Below are positions 8,195 through 14,210 of a stretch of 17,453 bases of DNA, piece by piece. This DNA is from Cyanobium sp. M55B138 (GTDB lineage: Bacteria > Cyanobacteriota > Cyanobacteriia > PCC-6307 > Cyanobiaceae), in NCBI GenBank assembly GCA_018400215.1, contig JAGYNF010000012.1, positions 1 to 17,453 on the forward strand, written 5' to 3'. The translations under genes and the position numbers were made by a program. A model generated the notes under the pieces. That model was not told the DNA's origin, made no database searches, and worked only from the letters and a program-made list of their open reading frames with translations. How positions within the stretch are numbered: position 1 is the first letter of the stretch; each line of letters starts with the position of its first letter.

Positions 8195-10075
8195 TCAGGG
8201 CAGAGTGAGCAGCCAGGCCGCCATCAGCAGCACCCCCAGCACCAGGGTGAGGGCGTAGGCCTGGGAGCGGCCGGAGGTGGTGAAGCTGAGCCGGCGGGCA
8301 CCGGCCATGGCCAGCGCCCCGCTGCCACCGCTGAAGCCATCCACCAGGCGGCTGTCGCTCCAGGCCCCCAGCCGCGCCAGGGCCAGCACCAGCGCCACCA
8401 CGGTGCGGTGGTAGAAGCGCTCCGTCTGCATGTCGTCGGCGAGCCAGTGCTGCAGGCCCCCCAGGGAGGCCGGCAGCTCGGCCAGGCCGTGGGGCCGCAG
8501 ATAAAAGAGGGCCGAGAGGCCCCCGCCCACCAGGGTGGACACCAGCAGCGGCCAGGCGAGGGGCCCCCAGCCCGGCAGGGGCGTGAGGGCATAGAGGCCG
8601 TTGCGCACCAGCAGCTGGGGCAGGTGCAGCACCAGCCCCATCAGCACCGTGGTGGGCAGCACCATCAGCCACAGCACCTCGGCGGAGCGCTGGCTGAACA
8701 CGGTGGGGCGGCCACCCCAGATCTGGCCGAACACCCGGATCAAACCGGCGCTGATCAGGGCATTGGCCAGCAGCACCACCCCCCCCAGCAGCAGCGGATG
8801 GGCGCTGGCCGCGGTGAGGGCCAGCAGCTCCCGCAGGGCGGCAAAACCGGCAAACGGCGGCAGCCCCATCAGGCCGGCGGCCCCCGTGAGAAAGGCCAGA
8901 CCCATCAGCGGCCGGCGACTCCACAGACCGCCGAGCTGGCTGAGGTTCTGGGTCACGTTGCTGATCACGATCGTGCCCACGCTCATCAACAACAGGGCCA
9001 TCGGCAGCGGATACACCAGCAGGAGGTGATCGGCCACGGCGCTGCCGCCCAGACCCACCGCCACAAACAACAGCCCCAGCCAGCTGCTCACCAGAAAACT
9101 GAGGGCCCGCTTCACATCGATCTGGGCCAGGGCAATCAGCGAGGCCACCACGGCGGTGGAGCCCCCCACCACCACCAGCACGCTCTGCACGAAGGGGCTG
9201 AGCTCGAGCAGGGGTTCCAGTCGCAGCAGCACCCAGGCCCCGCCCACCACCACCACCGAATTGCGCAGCACCGTGGAGGGCAGGGGGCTCTCCATCGCCT
9301 CATCCAGCCAGAGGTGCAGGGGGATCTGGGCGCACTTGCCCATGGGGCCGGCGATCAGGGCCAGCAGGATCAGGGTGAAGCCCGGTGGCAGGGCCGCACC
9401 GGTGTTGCGCTGCTCAGCCGCCCAGGCCTGCAGCCCATGGAAATTCCAGGTGCCGCTGAGCGGCAGCAGGGCCACCAACCCTGCCAACAGGATCAGGTCC
9501 CCCACCCGCTTGGTGAGGAAGGCATCCCGGGCCCCCTTCACCACCAGGGGCTGGTTGGTCCAGGTGCCCACGATCAGGTAGGTGCCCAGGGTGAGCAGCT
9601 CCAGGATCAGGTAGCTGAAGAACAGCGAGTCGGTGAGCACCAGGGCGCAGAGACCCGCCTCAAAAAAGCTGAGCGAACCGAAGAAGCGGGGCCAGCCCCA
9701 GTCCATCTCCATGTAGCCGATCGCGTAGATCTGCACCAACAGATGCAGGCCCGTGATCACCGCCATGGCGATCAGGGCCGGCTCGGTGACCAGGCCATCG
9801 AAACCGATGCGCAGGCCGGCGGTGTCGAGCCAGGTCCAGCTGAAACTCACCGGCCGGTAGAGGGCCTCAGCCCCGGCGCGGGCATTGGTGTGCAGGGCGA
9901 TCAGGGCCACCAGGGTGTGGCTGAAGGCCACGGCCACCATCACCAGGTTGAGATAGCCACAGGGGCGGGGCCCGGTGCGGGAGATCAACCCCGGCGACCA
10001 GGCCAGGGATGCCATGGCCGCCAACAGCGGGTAGAGGGGAATCAGCCAGGCCGCCTGGAGGGCGAAGACGGTCAT
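8195..10075 (-). CDS. ndhF3: NdhF3, distal proton-pumping subunit of NDH-1MS
   Basis: This encodes 626 residues from the ATG at 10075, an NuoL/NdhF-type antiporter-like membrane protein with about 16 hydrophobic segments. Family features include SPGLISRTGPRPCGYLNL near the N-terminus, the TM Glu in SYLILELLTLGTYLIVGTW, FLTKRVGDLILL, and IPLHLWLDEAMESP followed by TVLRNSVVVVGG. The last has LRNS where respiratory NdhF has an IHAAT-like sequence, a feature I associate with the CO2-uptake paralogues. A GTG at 10090 would add five residues, but the ATG gives a family-like N-terminus (MTVFALQAAWLIPLYPLL). It is the first gene of the operon and carries the attachment site for CupA at the far end of the membrane arm. 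Low-CO2 induction through a LysR-type repressor (NdhR/CcmR) is usual in the group, but I see no clear site here. Confidence 0.94.
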   Translation of the reverse strand: MTVFALQAAWLIPLYPLLAAMASLAWSPGLISRTGPRPCGYLNLVMVAVAFSHTLVALIALHTNARAGAEALYRPVSFSWTWLDTAGLRIGFDGLVTEPALIAMAVITGLHLLVQIYAIGYMEMDWGWPRFFGSLSFFEAGLCALVLTDSLFFSYLILELLTLGTYLIVGTWTNQPLVVKGARDAFLTKRVGDLILLAGLVALLPLSGTWNFHGLQAWAAEQRNTGAALPPGFTLILLALIAGPMGKCAQIPLHLWLDEAMESPLPSTVLRNSVVVVGGAWVLLRLEPLLELSPFVQSVLVVVGGSTAVVASLIALAQIDVKRALSFLVSSWLGLLFVAVGLGGSAVADHLLLVYPLPMALLLMSVGTIVISNVTQNLSQLGGLWSRRPLMGLAFLTGAAGLMGLPPFAGFAALRELLALTAASAHPLLLGGVVLLANALISAGLIRVFGQIWGGRPTVFSQRSAEVLWLMVLPTTVLMGLVLHLPQLLVRNGLYALTPLPGWGPLAWPLLVSTLVGGGLSALFYLRPHGLAELPASLGGLQHWLADDMQTERFYHRTVVALVLALARLGAWSDSRLVDGFSGGSGALAMAGARRLSFTTSGRSQAYALTLVLGVLLMAAWLLTLP

Positions 10076-10137
10076 GGAGGCTGGGAGCACAACCCCCAGA
10101 TCGCAACGGCCGAGAAACTAAGACCGCACCCTGCCAA

Positions 10138-10150
10138 TCGGTGCAACCGA
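10138..10150. promoter_or_regulatory. Short palindrome in the methyltransferase-ndhF3 gap
   Basis: TCGGTGCAACCGA is a perfect inverted repeat with 5-bp arms and a 3-bp centre in the 80-bp gap upstream of ndhF3. It could be an operator half or a weak hairpin after the methyltransferase gene. No T-run follows on either strand, so it is not a clear terminator. The match is short enough to arise by chance. Confidence 0.2.
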
Positions 10151-10155
10151 CACGA

Positions 10156-10824
10156 TCAGAGATGAAAGGGCGGCCGGGGGGCCACCACCGCCAGGAAGGG
10201 ATTTCCCTGGCCGCCAAGCCAGCCCATCGGGCCCGCAAGCCGGGTGGGCTCCGCGATCAACTCCGGCTGGCCCCAGCCCTGGGCCAGCAGCACCTTGGCC
10301 ACATAGGCGAGGTGATCCCGATCGCCGCCATCGGTCCACACCTGGGGGGCCTTCTGGAAGAACATCCGGTTGGAGAAGGCCACGATCACCTGGCCGCGGG
10401 GCCGCACCACCCGCAACAACTCGGCGGCAATCGCCTCGGGCCTCTGCAGGTATTGCCAGCCCGCCACGATCAGCACCGCATCCACGCTGGCATCGTCGAG
10501 GGGCAACTGCTGATCGCTGTTGAGGTTCTGCACCCAGTGGCGATCAAGCCGCGGATTGGCCGCCAGCTCCTCGCCATTGAGGCCATGGCCGATCACCGCC
10601 TGATAGGTCACCTCCTCGGGCAGATGGCTCACCCAGCTGCTCATCAAATCCAGCACCACCGCACAGGGCGGAATCCGCTCGCGGTAGAGGGCCGTGAGCC
10701 GGGCGCGAAAGGCCCCATCGAGGTGCTGCACAAAGCGGGGCTCGGCATAAAAGAGGCTGTCATCGCTGGCATCGAGCTTGAACCGCTCGGCCTCACGCAA
10801 CACCAGCACGGGCTCAACCGCCAT
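10156..10824 (-). CDS. SAM-dependent methyltransferase, atypical class I
   Basis: This encodes 222 residues from the ATG at 10824. A GTG at 10830 would add two. The central part follows the class I methyltransferase plan: a strand plus loop (CAVVLDLMSSWVSHLPEEV), then IGHGLNGEELAANP, an acidic strand end, LPLDDASVDAVLIVAGWQYL before RPEAIAAELLRVVRPRGQVIV, and FSNRMFF. Motif I lacks the usual GxGxG and instead reads DLMSSWVSH, which I associate with a conserved cyanobacterial/plastid-type family of unknown substrate. The N-terminal part has FYAEPRFVQHLDGAF. There is no signal peptide or membrane helix. It is on the same strand as ndhF3, 80 bp upstream, so cotranscription is possible. It is divergent from the RTX-like gene, whose ATG lies 79 bp away. 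Confidence 0.85.
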   Translation of the reverse strand: MAVEPVLVLREAERFKLDASDDSLFYAEPRFVQHLDGAFRARLTALYRERIPPCAVVLDLMSSWVSHLPEEVTYQAVIGHGLNGEELAANPRLDRHWVQNLNSDQQLPLDDASVDAVLIVAGWQYLQRPEAIAAELLRVVRPRGQVIVAFSNRMFFQKAPQVWTDGGDRDHLAYVAKVLLAQGWGQPELIAEPTRLAGPMGWLGGQGNPFLAVVAPRPPFHL

Positions 10825-10903
10825 GGACACACCTTATGGGAGCAAAGCCGCACTGCCTTGACCCTGCGGATGCGGCAGTGGGAGGATGGACAAAAAGGTT
10901 TCG

Positions 10904-11605
10904 ATGGCTGCAACCGTACTCACCCCAGAAGGCTGGTCAGGGGCCACCAGTGGTGTGTGGACCAAGCGGGCCAACGTGGTGATCGACAACCGTCGGGGCA
11001 TCAGCGTTGCCAGCGGTGACGAGCTGGTGAATGCCCGCGGCGGTGACGATGTGATCACCGGCGAGCAGAAGGATGGGGAGGGCGTGTTCATCTCCAACGA
11101 CCCCCGCCGCGCCAACCTGCAGATGGGTGGGGGCAACGACACCCTCACCGGCATCAGCGAGAACGACATCGGCATCCTGAACCGGGGCTTCATCTACATG
11201 GGCAGCGGCGACGACACCATCATTGGGTCGGGCGGCAAGCTGGGCATCCGCAACCGCGGTTTCATCTACACCCAGGGGGGCGATGACGTGGTGGATGTGA
11301 GCCGCGGCGGGATCCGTGGCCGCGGGTTTGTGGACCTCGGCGGCGGCAATGACACCTTCATCGGCTTCGGCAACCACGAGGTGTACGGCGATGCCGGCAA
11401 GGACACCCTGTTGCTGCCCAAGGGCAGCTATGAGCTCTCCAAGCGCAACTCGCGCCGCTACCGCGTTGAGCGCGGCGACGACCGGCTGGAGATCATCGAT
11501 TTTGAAGTGATCGGCGGCATCAACAGCAAGAAAAGTGAGCGCCTCGAGATTGATAAGGGGGGCACCTTGGTGGTGAGGAACAACGGCAGCATCACCCTCA
11601 CCTGA
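10904..11605 (+). CDS. RTX-like calcium-binding repeat protein with NRGFI repeats
   Basis: This encodes 233 residues from the ATG at 10904, which has AAAAAGG five bases upstream. An ATG at 10886 has no spacing to its GGAGG. The middle holds five glycine-aspartate turns of the haemolysin type: GGDDVITG, GGGNDTLTG, GSGDDTIIG, GGDDVVDV and GGGNDTFIG. Three are separated by a second conserved element (ILNRGFIY, IRNRGFIY, IRGRGFVD), giving units of about 22-26 residues rather than the canonical tandem nonapeptides. A parallel beta-roll or beta-helix that binds Ca2+ is likely. The tail (RRYRVERGDDRLEIIDFEV and after) is beta-rich. There is no Sec signal peptide. RTX proteins are usually exported by type I systems, but no exporter gene is in the window. 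The function is unknown and surface or extracellular location is inferred. Confidence 0.82.
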   Translation: MAATVLTPEGWSGATSGVWTKRANVVIDNRRGISVASGDELVNARGGDDVITGEQKDGEGVFISNDPRRANLQMGGGNDTLTGISENDIGILNRGFIYMGSGDDTIIGSGGKLGIRNRGFIYTQGGDDVVDVSRGGIRGRGFVDLGGGNDTFIGFGNHEVYGDAGKDTLLLPKGSYELSKRNSRRYRVERGDDRLEIIDFEVIGGINSKKSERLEIDKGGTLVVRNNGSITLT

Positions 11606-11635
11606 ACCAGCCCCCCCGCCGCAGGGTGGACGGGC

Positions 11636-11839
11636 TCAGCTGTGCTCCCGCAGGATCTCAGTGCAGGTGGTGACACAGTCACCATCGTCGAGGGAGCAGG
11701 TGGTGATGCATTCGAAGTAGGCCTCCACCGGATCAGGTGGGGTGTCCCCTCCGCCGGCAAACCCAGCCCTCTGCAGGCCCAGGGCGGCTGGCCACTCAAC
11801 GCTGTGCTGGCCCAGCTGGTCGGCACGGTGCATGGTCAT
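11636..11839 (-). CDS. Small twin-CX3C cysteine protein
   Basis: This encodes 67 residues from the ATG at 11839, or 65 from the ATG at 11833. The C-terminal half reads DPVEAYFECITTC, then SLDDGD, then CVTTCTEILREHS, which is two CX3C motifs separated by six residues on predicted helices. This spacing could form a disulfide-linked helical hairpin or bind a metal. The half before it is variable and low in complexity (GFAGGGDTPP). I recall similar short acidic CX3C proteins in marine Synechococcus and Prochlorococcus, but none with a known function. It converges on the RTX-like gene with a 30-bp gap. A GC-rich AGCCC/GGGCT pair (11609-11636) in that gap is too weak to call a terminator. Confidence 0.65.
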   Translation of the reverse strand: MTMHRADQLGQHSVEWPAALGLQRAGFAGGGDTPPDPVEAYFECITTCSLDDGDCVTTCTEILREHS

Positions 11840-11942
11840 GGCTGATCCGCGAATTGGTTTTCACCGTATGACCATCAGCAAATCAGCACAAGCGAGTTGA
11901 GCAGGGATACTCAGCAATGGATCACGGAATGTGAAGCCCTCC

Positions 11943-12034
11943 TCAGATCCACACGTAAACCAGGGCCGTGGCCACGGCCATCAGCAGGATCGAAATCTGC
12001 AGCGAGGTGGGAAGGCCGTGAGCAAACCAGCCAT
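11943..12034 (-). pseudogene. Frameshifted small single-helix membrane protein (remnant or sequencing indel)
   Basis: On the minus strand, an ATG at 12034 opens MAGLLTAFP, and after a one-base shift at the run of three C (plus-strand GGG 12009-12011) the next frame continues TSLQISILLMAVATALVYVW and stops at 11943. Together they make a 30-residue, single-helix hydrophobic protein. Third positions are mostly G/C in the first frame before the run and in the second frame after it, but not the reverse, which is why I read it as one gene broken by one missing C. AAGGTGG lies 11 bases before the ATG, and the first frame is also open further upstream. It resembles very small photosynthetic-membrane subunits only in size and hydrophobicity, and I cannot name it. 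Confidence 0.35.
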
Positions 12035-12292
12035 CAAAATGAGCACCACCTTGCGGCGACGCGAGAGAGGAAAAAAGGGAGGGGTGGGGGACTGGGCATG
12101 GACGTAGTCGCAGCGTGAACAAAGGATTCTTCGAATTAGTAGAAAAATTGCGCGTTCATTTCCTGCCAGGCTTAATGCTTAAGCTGGCCACGGCCCAGCC
12201 TCTTAAACTCAGCGAAGTTACCCTACTTGTTGCAGGCTGCCCCTGGGCTGAACCGCACCAAGTAGCGGTGCCAATCACACCCCAGGTTAACG
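12035..12292. other. Low-coding intergenic stretch
   Basis: No convincing gene is seen here. The open frames on the plus strand give low-complexity or unbalanced proteins. Part of the stretch (about 12115-12240) is richer in A/T than the rest of the window. It contains one clear palindrome at 12170-12184. The upstream extension of the broken small membrane frame on the minus strand also falls here but has no start codon. Confidence 0.5.
12170..12184. promoter_or_regulatory. Perfect palindrome in an AT-richer island
   Basis: GCTTAATGCTTAAGC has 6-bp arms around a 3-bp centre. The flanks extend the symmetry imperfectly (TGCCAG on the left, TGGCCA on the right). It lies upstream of the frameshifted gene at 12293. 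It could be an operator or the loop end of a weak hairpin; no T-run follows. Confidence 0.25.
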
Positions 12293-12614
12293 TTGATGGA
12301 GGGCCGCTTTCGCAAGCTGGGAAACCAGGACCGCCGCCGCAACATCTCCAGCCAGGGCAGCATTCGCAACCGCCAGCATGCGCGGCGCACCATCCCCTTT
12401 TCCGAGGGCCCCCACGGAGAGGTGCGCGCCCCAGATTGCCCTCGCCAGGTTGGAACTCCCCATCGGCACCGAGCTAAAGGTGGCCCTCAACGCAGTGTTG
12501 GGACGGGGCAGCATGGTGTTCCAGACCTACCTGGGCCTGCAGTTCAGTGATCCGGGTGGGATGCCCGCAGGCAGTTTTCTCGAGCGCTATCTGCTAGTAA
12601 ATTTCGATGCCTGA
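12293..12614 (+). pseudogene. Frameshifted hypothetical gene, two complementary frames
   Basis: The ATG at 12293 opens a frame starting MEGRFRKLGNQDRRRNISSQ with mostly G/C third positions (about 42 of 51 codons by hand count) until the CCCC run at 12429-12432. From there a second frame carries the coding signal (about 43 of 59 G/C) and reads IALARLELPIGTELKVALNA, then MVFQTYLGLQF and FLERYLLVNFDA, stopping at 12614. Removing one C from the run would join them into about 106 residues. The joined C-terminal part looks beta-rich, loosely like a PilZ-type barrel, but that is speculation. The stop overlaps the ATG of the next gene by 8 bp, as in a coupled pair. It may be a true pseudogene, an assembly indel, or less likely a programmed frameshift. 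Confidence 0.4.
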
Positions 12615-13116
12615 AGCCCCCAGCGCCCAGACCATTCAGACCTGGGAACGACACAGCCGCCAGCACGGCTCCGGCATCACAGCGGCCCAGCTGGCGGGCC
12701 GCTGGACCCTGGAGCAGCTCTGGGATCGCACTGTCACGCCCCAGCCGGCCCTGGCGGCAAGCCTGCGGCTCTTGCAGGCCCAACTGCAGCTGGGGCCCGA
12801 GCCCACCACGGCCAACCCGACCCGGCTGGAGGTGCGCAACAGCGTGGCGGTGGGCGGCCTGGAGCTGCGCTTTGACGGCTGGGGCGGCCTGCAGGGACGC
12901 CGGCCCCTGCTGCACTTCAGTTTTGAGAACTTGCAGCTGAGCCTGGGCCGTTGGCGGCTGTGGCAGCAGCCCCTGGGCGAACCGGCGGCAGCACGCCGCC
13001 CCTTCTTTGCCCTGATCGCCACCGGCACCGATACGGAGGGACGCTGGCTGCTGGCCCGGGGTCGCGGTGGTGGCCTGGCCTACTGGCGCAGCACCTGCCG
13101 TGCCAGCAGGGTGTAG
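12607..13116 (+). CDS. Conserved hypothetical protein, beta-rich
   Basis: This encodes 169 residues from an ATG that overlaps the end of the preceding frame. I do not recognise the family. An N-terminal helix region (TIQTWERHSRQHG) leads into LAGRWTLEQLWDR, then a likely beta-barrel part: LEVRNSVAVGGLELRFDGWG, RRPLLHFSFENLQLSLGRWR, and RRPFFALIATGTDTEGRWLL ending in RGRGGGLAYWR. The GRW...W opening and alternating strands recall lipocalin/fibrillin-like (PAP) proteins that bind small lipophilic molecules in cyanobacteria and plastids, but the match is only by general pattern. There is no signal peptide. Its 3' end overlaps the oppositely oriented DUF3136-type gene by 37 bp, so the last residues (TCRASRV) may be poorly conserved. 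Confidence 0.72.
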   Translation: MPEAPSAQTIQTWERHSRQHGSGITAAQLAGRWTLEQLWDRTVTPQPALAASLRLLQAQLQLGPEPTTANPTRLEVRNSVAVGGLELRFDGWGGLQGRRPLLHFSFENLQLSLGRWRLWQQPLGEPAAARRPFFALIATGTDTEGRWLLARGRGGGLAYWRSTCRASRV

Positions 13117-13313
13117 AGGTAATCCGGATCGCGATACTGCCCCGGCAAACAGTGATGCAGGGTGGAGAGCCGCTGCCAGCAGACGGTGCGGCGCACCTTG
13201 GCAATGGTCGTGCCCTCCTGAATCAGCAGGCGCAGGGCCTTGCAATAGAGCGGATAATTCGCTTCGAGCTCAGCAATCGTGAGGCCCGGGGGCTCCAGTG
13301 AACGAACGGACAT
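13080..13313 (-). CDS. Small conserved cyanobacterial protein, probable DUF3136
   Basis: This encodes 77 residues from the ATG at 13313. The sequence LTIAELEANYPLYCKALRLL, then TIAKVRRTVCWQRLSTLHHC, then LPGQYRDPDYLYTLLARQV matches my memory of the DUF3136 family, short proteins found mainly in picocyanobacteria. It is all helical, with conserved Tyr and two or three Cys residues, and has no catalytic motif. Function is unknown. It converges on the preceding conserved hypothetical gene, overlapping it at the 3' ends, and lies downstream of the LuxR-type regulator on the same strand with a 101-bp gap. That gap holds short palindromes (GGGCT/AGCCC at 13347-13361 and CTGGGCCCAG at 13371-13380) but no clear terminator. 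Confidence 0.8.
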   Translation of the reverse strand: MSVRSLEPPGLTIAELEANYPLYCKALRLLIQEGTTIAKVRRTVCWQRLSTLHHCLPGQYRDPDYLYTLLARQVLRQ

Positions 13314-13414
13314 GGCGCTGATTCCCGAACGGTGACGGGCGCGGATGGGCTGGACAAGCCCTGATCCACTCTGGGCCCAGGCCCCCCTGCAGCGATCCCC
13401 CCATCCGGGGACAT

Positions 13415-14101
13415 TCAGAGCTGCACCATGCCGCAGCGCATGCCCTTGAGCACCGCCTGCAGCCGGTTGTTCACGTCGAGGGTCTTGAGCAGCCGCTTGG
13501 TGTAGGTCTTGGCGGTTTCCTCGCTCACCACCAGCTGCTCGGCAATGTCCCGATCGCTCAGACCACTGGCCAGCAGATCGAGCACCTCATACTCGCGCTT
13601 GGTGAGCCGCGGGCAACTCAGATAGGGCAGGTTGCCGGAGCGCAGCGATGGGCTGCGGTAGCTGTGGTGCCCCATCACCGCCATCACCGCCGCCTGCAGG
13701 GGCCGCTGGTCGCCGATGAAGTCGGCCTCCGCCACCACCGCCTCCAGCCAGGGGGCTCCCACGTACTGGGCCGGGATCACATCGCCCAGGGCCAGCACCA
13801 CCACCTTCAAACCCGGCTGCGCCTCGCGGGCCTTGCGGGCCAGCTCAAAGCCGCTGCCACTCTCGAGGTAGTCGGTGCAGATCAACAGCTCGTAGGGCTC
13901 GCGGGCCAGGTAGGTGAGGCAGGTGGGCTCGTCGGTGACGGCACAGCCGATGTGGGTGCTGTCCTGGAAGCTCTCACACACCGCCCGCAGCAGGAAGCGG
14001 CCCTTCATGGCGATGGCCACCTTGCCCTGAATCGCCACCGACAACAACACCTGGTCGAGGGTGGTGCCCTCCAGGCTGCTGAGAAAGGGAGTGAGGTCCA
14101 A
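13415..14101 (-). CDS. LuxR/NarL-type regulator with a degenerate receiver
   Basis: This encodes 228 residues. The TTG start at 14101 is supported by GGAGG seven bases upstream, and no in-frame ATG lies near. The C-terminal part is a clear LuxR helix-turn-helix: RLTKREYEVLDLLASGLSDR, DIAEQLVVSEETAKTYTKRL and LDVNNRLQAVLKG. The N-terminal part has the length and layout of a receiver, but its key positions are lost. The acidic pair is replaced around AIAMKGRFLL. The phospho-Asp position aligns with Thr in ICTDYLESGSG (the Asp is one residue later). Ser/Thr is Ala in VVVLALGD, and the conserved Lys is absent in ADFIGDQRP. It probably does not work by ordinary phosphorylation. It follows hypE on the same strand after a 109-bp gap containing CCCC...GGGG palindromes. 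Targets are unknown. Confidence 0.9.
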   Translation of the reverse strand: MDLTPFLSSLEGTTLDQVLLSVAIQGKVAIAMKGRFLLRAVCESFQDSTHIGCAVTDEPTCLTYLAREPYELLICTDYLESGSGFELARKAREAQPGLKVVVLALGDVIPAQYVGAPWLEAVVAEADFIGDQRPLQAAVMAVMGHHSYRSPSLRSGNLPYLSCPRLTKREYEVLDLLASGLSDRDIAEQLVVSEETAKTYTKRLLKTLDVNNRLQAVLKGMRCGMVQL

Positions 14102-14155
14102 CGAACCGCCTCCATCAGGACCAGGTTCTGTTGTGAATCCTCCTCCAGCGCCAGG

Positions 14156-14196
14156 CCCCCTTTGGGGAACCGGGGCCCAATTACCCCCAAATGGGG
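14156..14196. repeat. Pair of CCCCnTTTGGGG elements, inverted
   Basis: CCCCCTTTGGGG (14156-14167) and CCCCAAATGGGG (14185-14196, complement CCCCATTTGGGG) match at 11 of 12 bases as an inverted pair, with GGGCCC between. They lie in the gap between hypE and the LuxR-type gene, about 55 bases or more upstream of the regulator start. They may be operators, for example for autoregulation, or short hairpins marking the end of hypE. No T-run is present. Confidence 0.35.
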
Positions 14197-14210
14197 ATGG
14201 TTCGTTGCCT

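Noticed and set aside
10076..10155. Promoter and NdhR/CcmR operator upstream of ndhF3
   Set aside because: TTGGCA is present, but no -10 box at proper spacing and no convincing LysR-type inverted repeat could be found.
7925..10165. 746-codon plus-strand open frame opposite ndhF3
   Set aside because: The product is extreme in Gln, His and Gly with no domain; it is a shadow of the ndhF3 and ndhD3 frames.
11606..11640. Possible terminator between the RTX-like gene and the twin-CX3C gene
   Set aside because: The AGCCC/GGGCT stem is only 5 bp with a loop of about 18 bases and no T-run.
11964..11979. Perfect 16-bp palindrome GGCCGTGGCCACGGCC
   Set aside because: It falls in the Ala-Val-Ala-Thr-Ala codons of the small membrane frame; GC-rich codons easily create such symmetry.
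12115..12477. 120-codon plus-strand open frame from a GTG
   Set aside because: After the first 45 residues it becomes a Pro/His-rich out-of-frame reading of the broken gene at 12293; there is no ribosome binding site.
13347..13361. GGGCT/AGCCC hairpin after the LuxR-type gene
   Set aside because: The stem is short with no T-run; not enough for a terminator call in such GC-rich sequence.
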